Origin: Pseudo-nitzschia pungens
Lineage: Eukaryota; Bacillariophyta; Bacillariophyceae; Bacillariales; Bacillariaceae
Assembly (NCBI GenBank): GCA_037355855.1
Contig: CM074764.1
Location: forward strand, 3,348,001-3,412,000
Reading direction: 5' to 3'
DNA: 64,000 nt
How positions within the stretch are numbered: the stretch's first letter is position 1; each line of letters begins with the position of its first letter. Both the position numbers and the translations under genes were made by a program. Below are positions 63,755 through 64,000 of the stretch, piece after piece. The notes under the pieces were generated by a model. The model did no database searches. It was not told the origin of the DNA and was given only the letters and a program-made list of their open reading frames with translations.

Positions 63755-64000
63755 ATGACCAAGCAAACTAGAAGCCAAGCCGCTGCAGCCGCCGCCGGAG
63801 CCGGCGCTGCTGGAGATGTCCCTGCCGCCGACACTTCCCCAACTGCAGTCGCCGATGGAGCCGGCGCTACTGAAGGAGCTGTCCCTGGAGCCGGCGCTCC
63901 CCCGCCTGGAGTCGCTGGCGCTGCCGTTGTTGGAACGCTGCCCCCTGCCGGAGCGCCTGGAGTCCCTCCTGTTGGAGCGCCTGCCGCGTTTGGAGTCTCC
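63755..64000 (+). CDS. Partial ORF, Ala/Gly/Pro-rich, possible Gag N-terminus
   Basis: Open from ATG 63755 to the window end (82 codons, no stop). Starts MTKQTRSQAAAAAAGAGAAG and continues as Ala/Gly/Pro/Val with repeats of GAGA and PPGVAG/PPAGAPG, encoded by GGAGCCGGCGCT and GGAGCGCCTG units. The MTKQTRSQ start and leader context resemble Gag proteins of LTR elements, but a low-complexity cellular protein is possible. Codon use is far more GC-rich than neighbouring genes. Confidence 0.4.
   Translation, partial: MTKQTRSQAAAAAAGAGAAGDVPAADTSPTAVADGAGATEGAVPGAGAPPPGVAGAAVVGTLPPAGAPGVPPVGAPAAFGVS

Overview
The window looks like a repeat-dominated, transposon-graveyard region of a eukaryotic nuclear genome, most probably a diatom (stramenopile). 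I infer this from the element types together: Ty1/copia elements resembling the diatom CoDi lineages, a Ty3/gypsy element, a mariner transposase fragment with the NSPDFNVLDLGFF signature seen in stramenopile mariners, a PIF/Harbinger pair (HARBI1-like transposase plus Myb-like protein), and two Mutator-like (MULE) proteins. I recognise no ordinary housekeeping gene, tRNA, rRNA or bacterial-type operon. The genus cannot be told from the sequence.

Layout. 1-10.4 kb is almost entirely tandem repeats: a G-run minisatellite, a 181-bp satellite with ten copies, and a composite tract of 187-, 148-, 12- and about 50-bp repeats. 10.4-30.3 kb is a three-level nest. A decayed reverse-transcriptase-type gene was split by a Ty3/gypsy element (11125-30144, TSD CAAAG). 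That was split by a Ty1/copia element (14801-29413, TSD AAGCC). The copia element received two Gag-only LTR retrotransposons: A (15325-19474, +, TSD ATACC) in its leader and B (23069-27089, -, TSD CTCAA) in its polyprotein. Removing each insert with one TSD copy restores the reading frame of the interrupted copia and gypsy polyproteins and of the RT-like gene. 30.4-34.3 kb holds an older, broken Gag-only copy (D) whose 3' LTR contains a mariner fragment. 34.3-37.3 kb is again short repeats.

37.4-49.3 kb is the most notable locus. It encodes a MULE transposase of about 2,130 residues with a PHD/RING-like zinc region and a C-terminal Ulp1 (C48) SUMO-protease domain. The ORF is cut inside the protease domain by a third near-identical Gag-only element (C, 43313-46922, TSD CTAAT). 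A small charged ORF converges on it from downstream. 47.5-55.6 kb is tandem repeats, including a second copy of the composite tract seen at 6.5-9.5 kb and a roughly 350-bp-armed inverted repeat around the G-run minisatellite. 56.1-58.4 kb is an open MULE-derived ORF that appears to lack the first two catalytic aspartates. A Harbinger element (58416-61561) abuts its stop codon. The window ends in a dispersed repeat and the start of what may be another retroelement Gag.

How the parts relate. The Gag-only elements carry LTRs, a primer-binding site and a long Gag but no protease, integrase or reverse transcriptase, so they must be mobilised in trans. They share with the copia element a 14-nt primer-binding site, GATTAACAGTCGCA, which is complementary to the anticodon arm of a tRNA-Asn. 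This points to copia-type half-tRNA priming and makes the copia lineage the natural helper. All coordinates, TSDs and motifs were read by eye; homology assignments are from recognised motifs, not searches.
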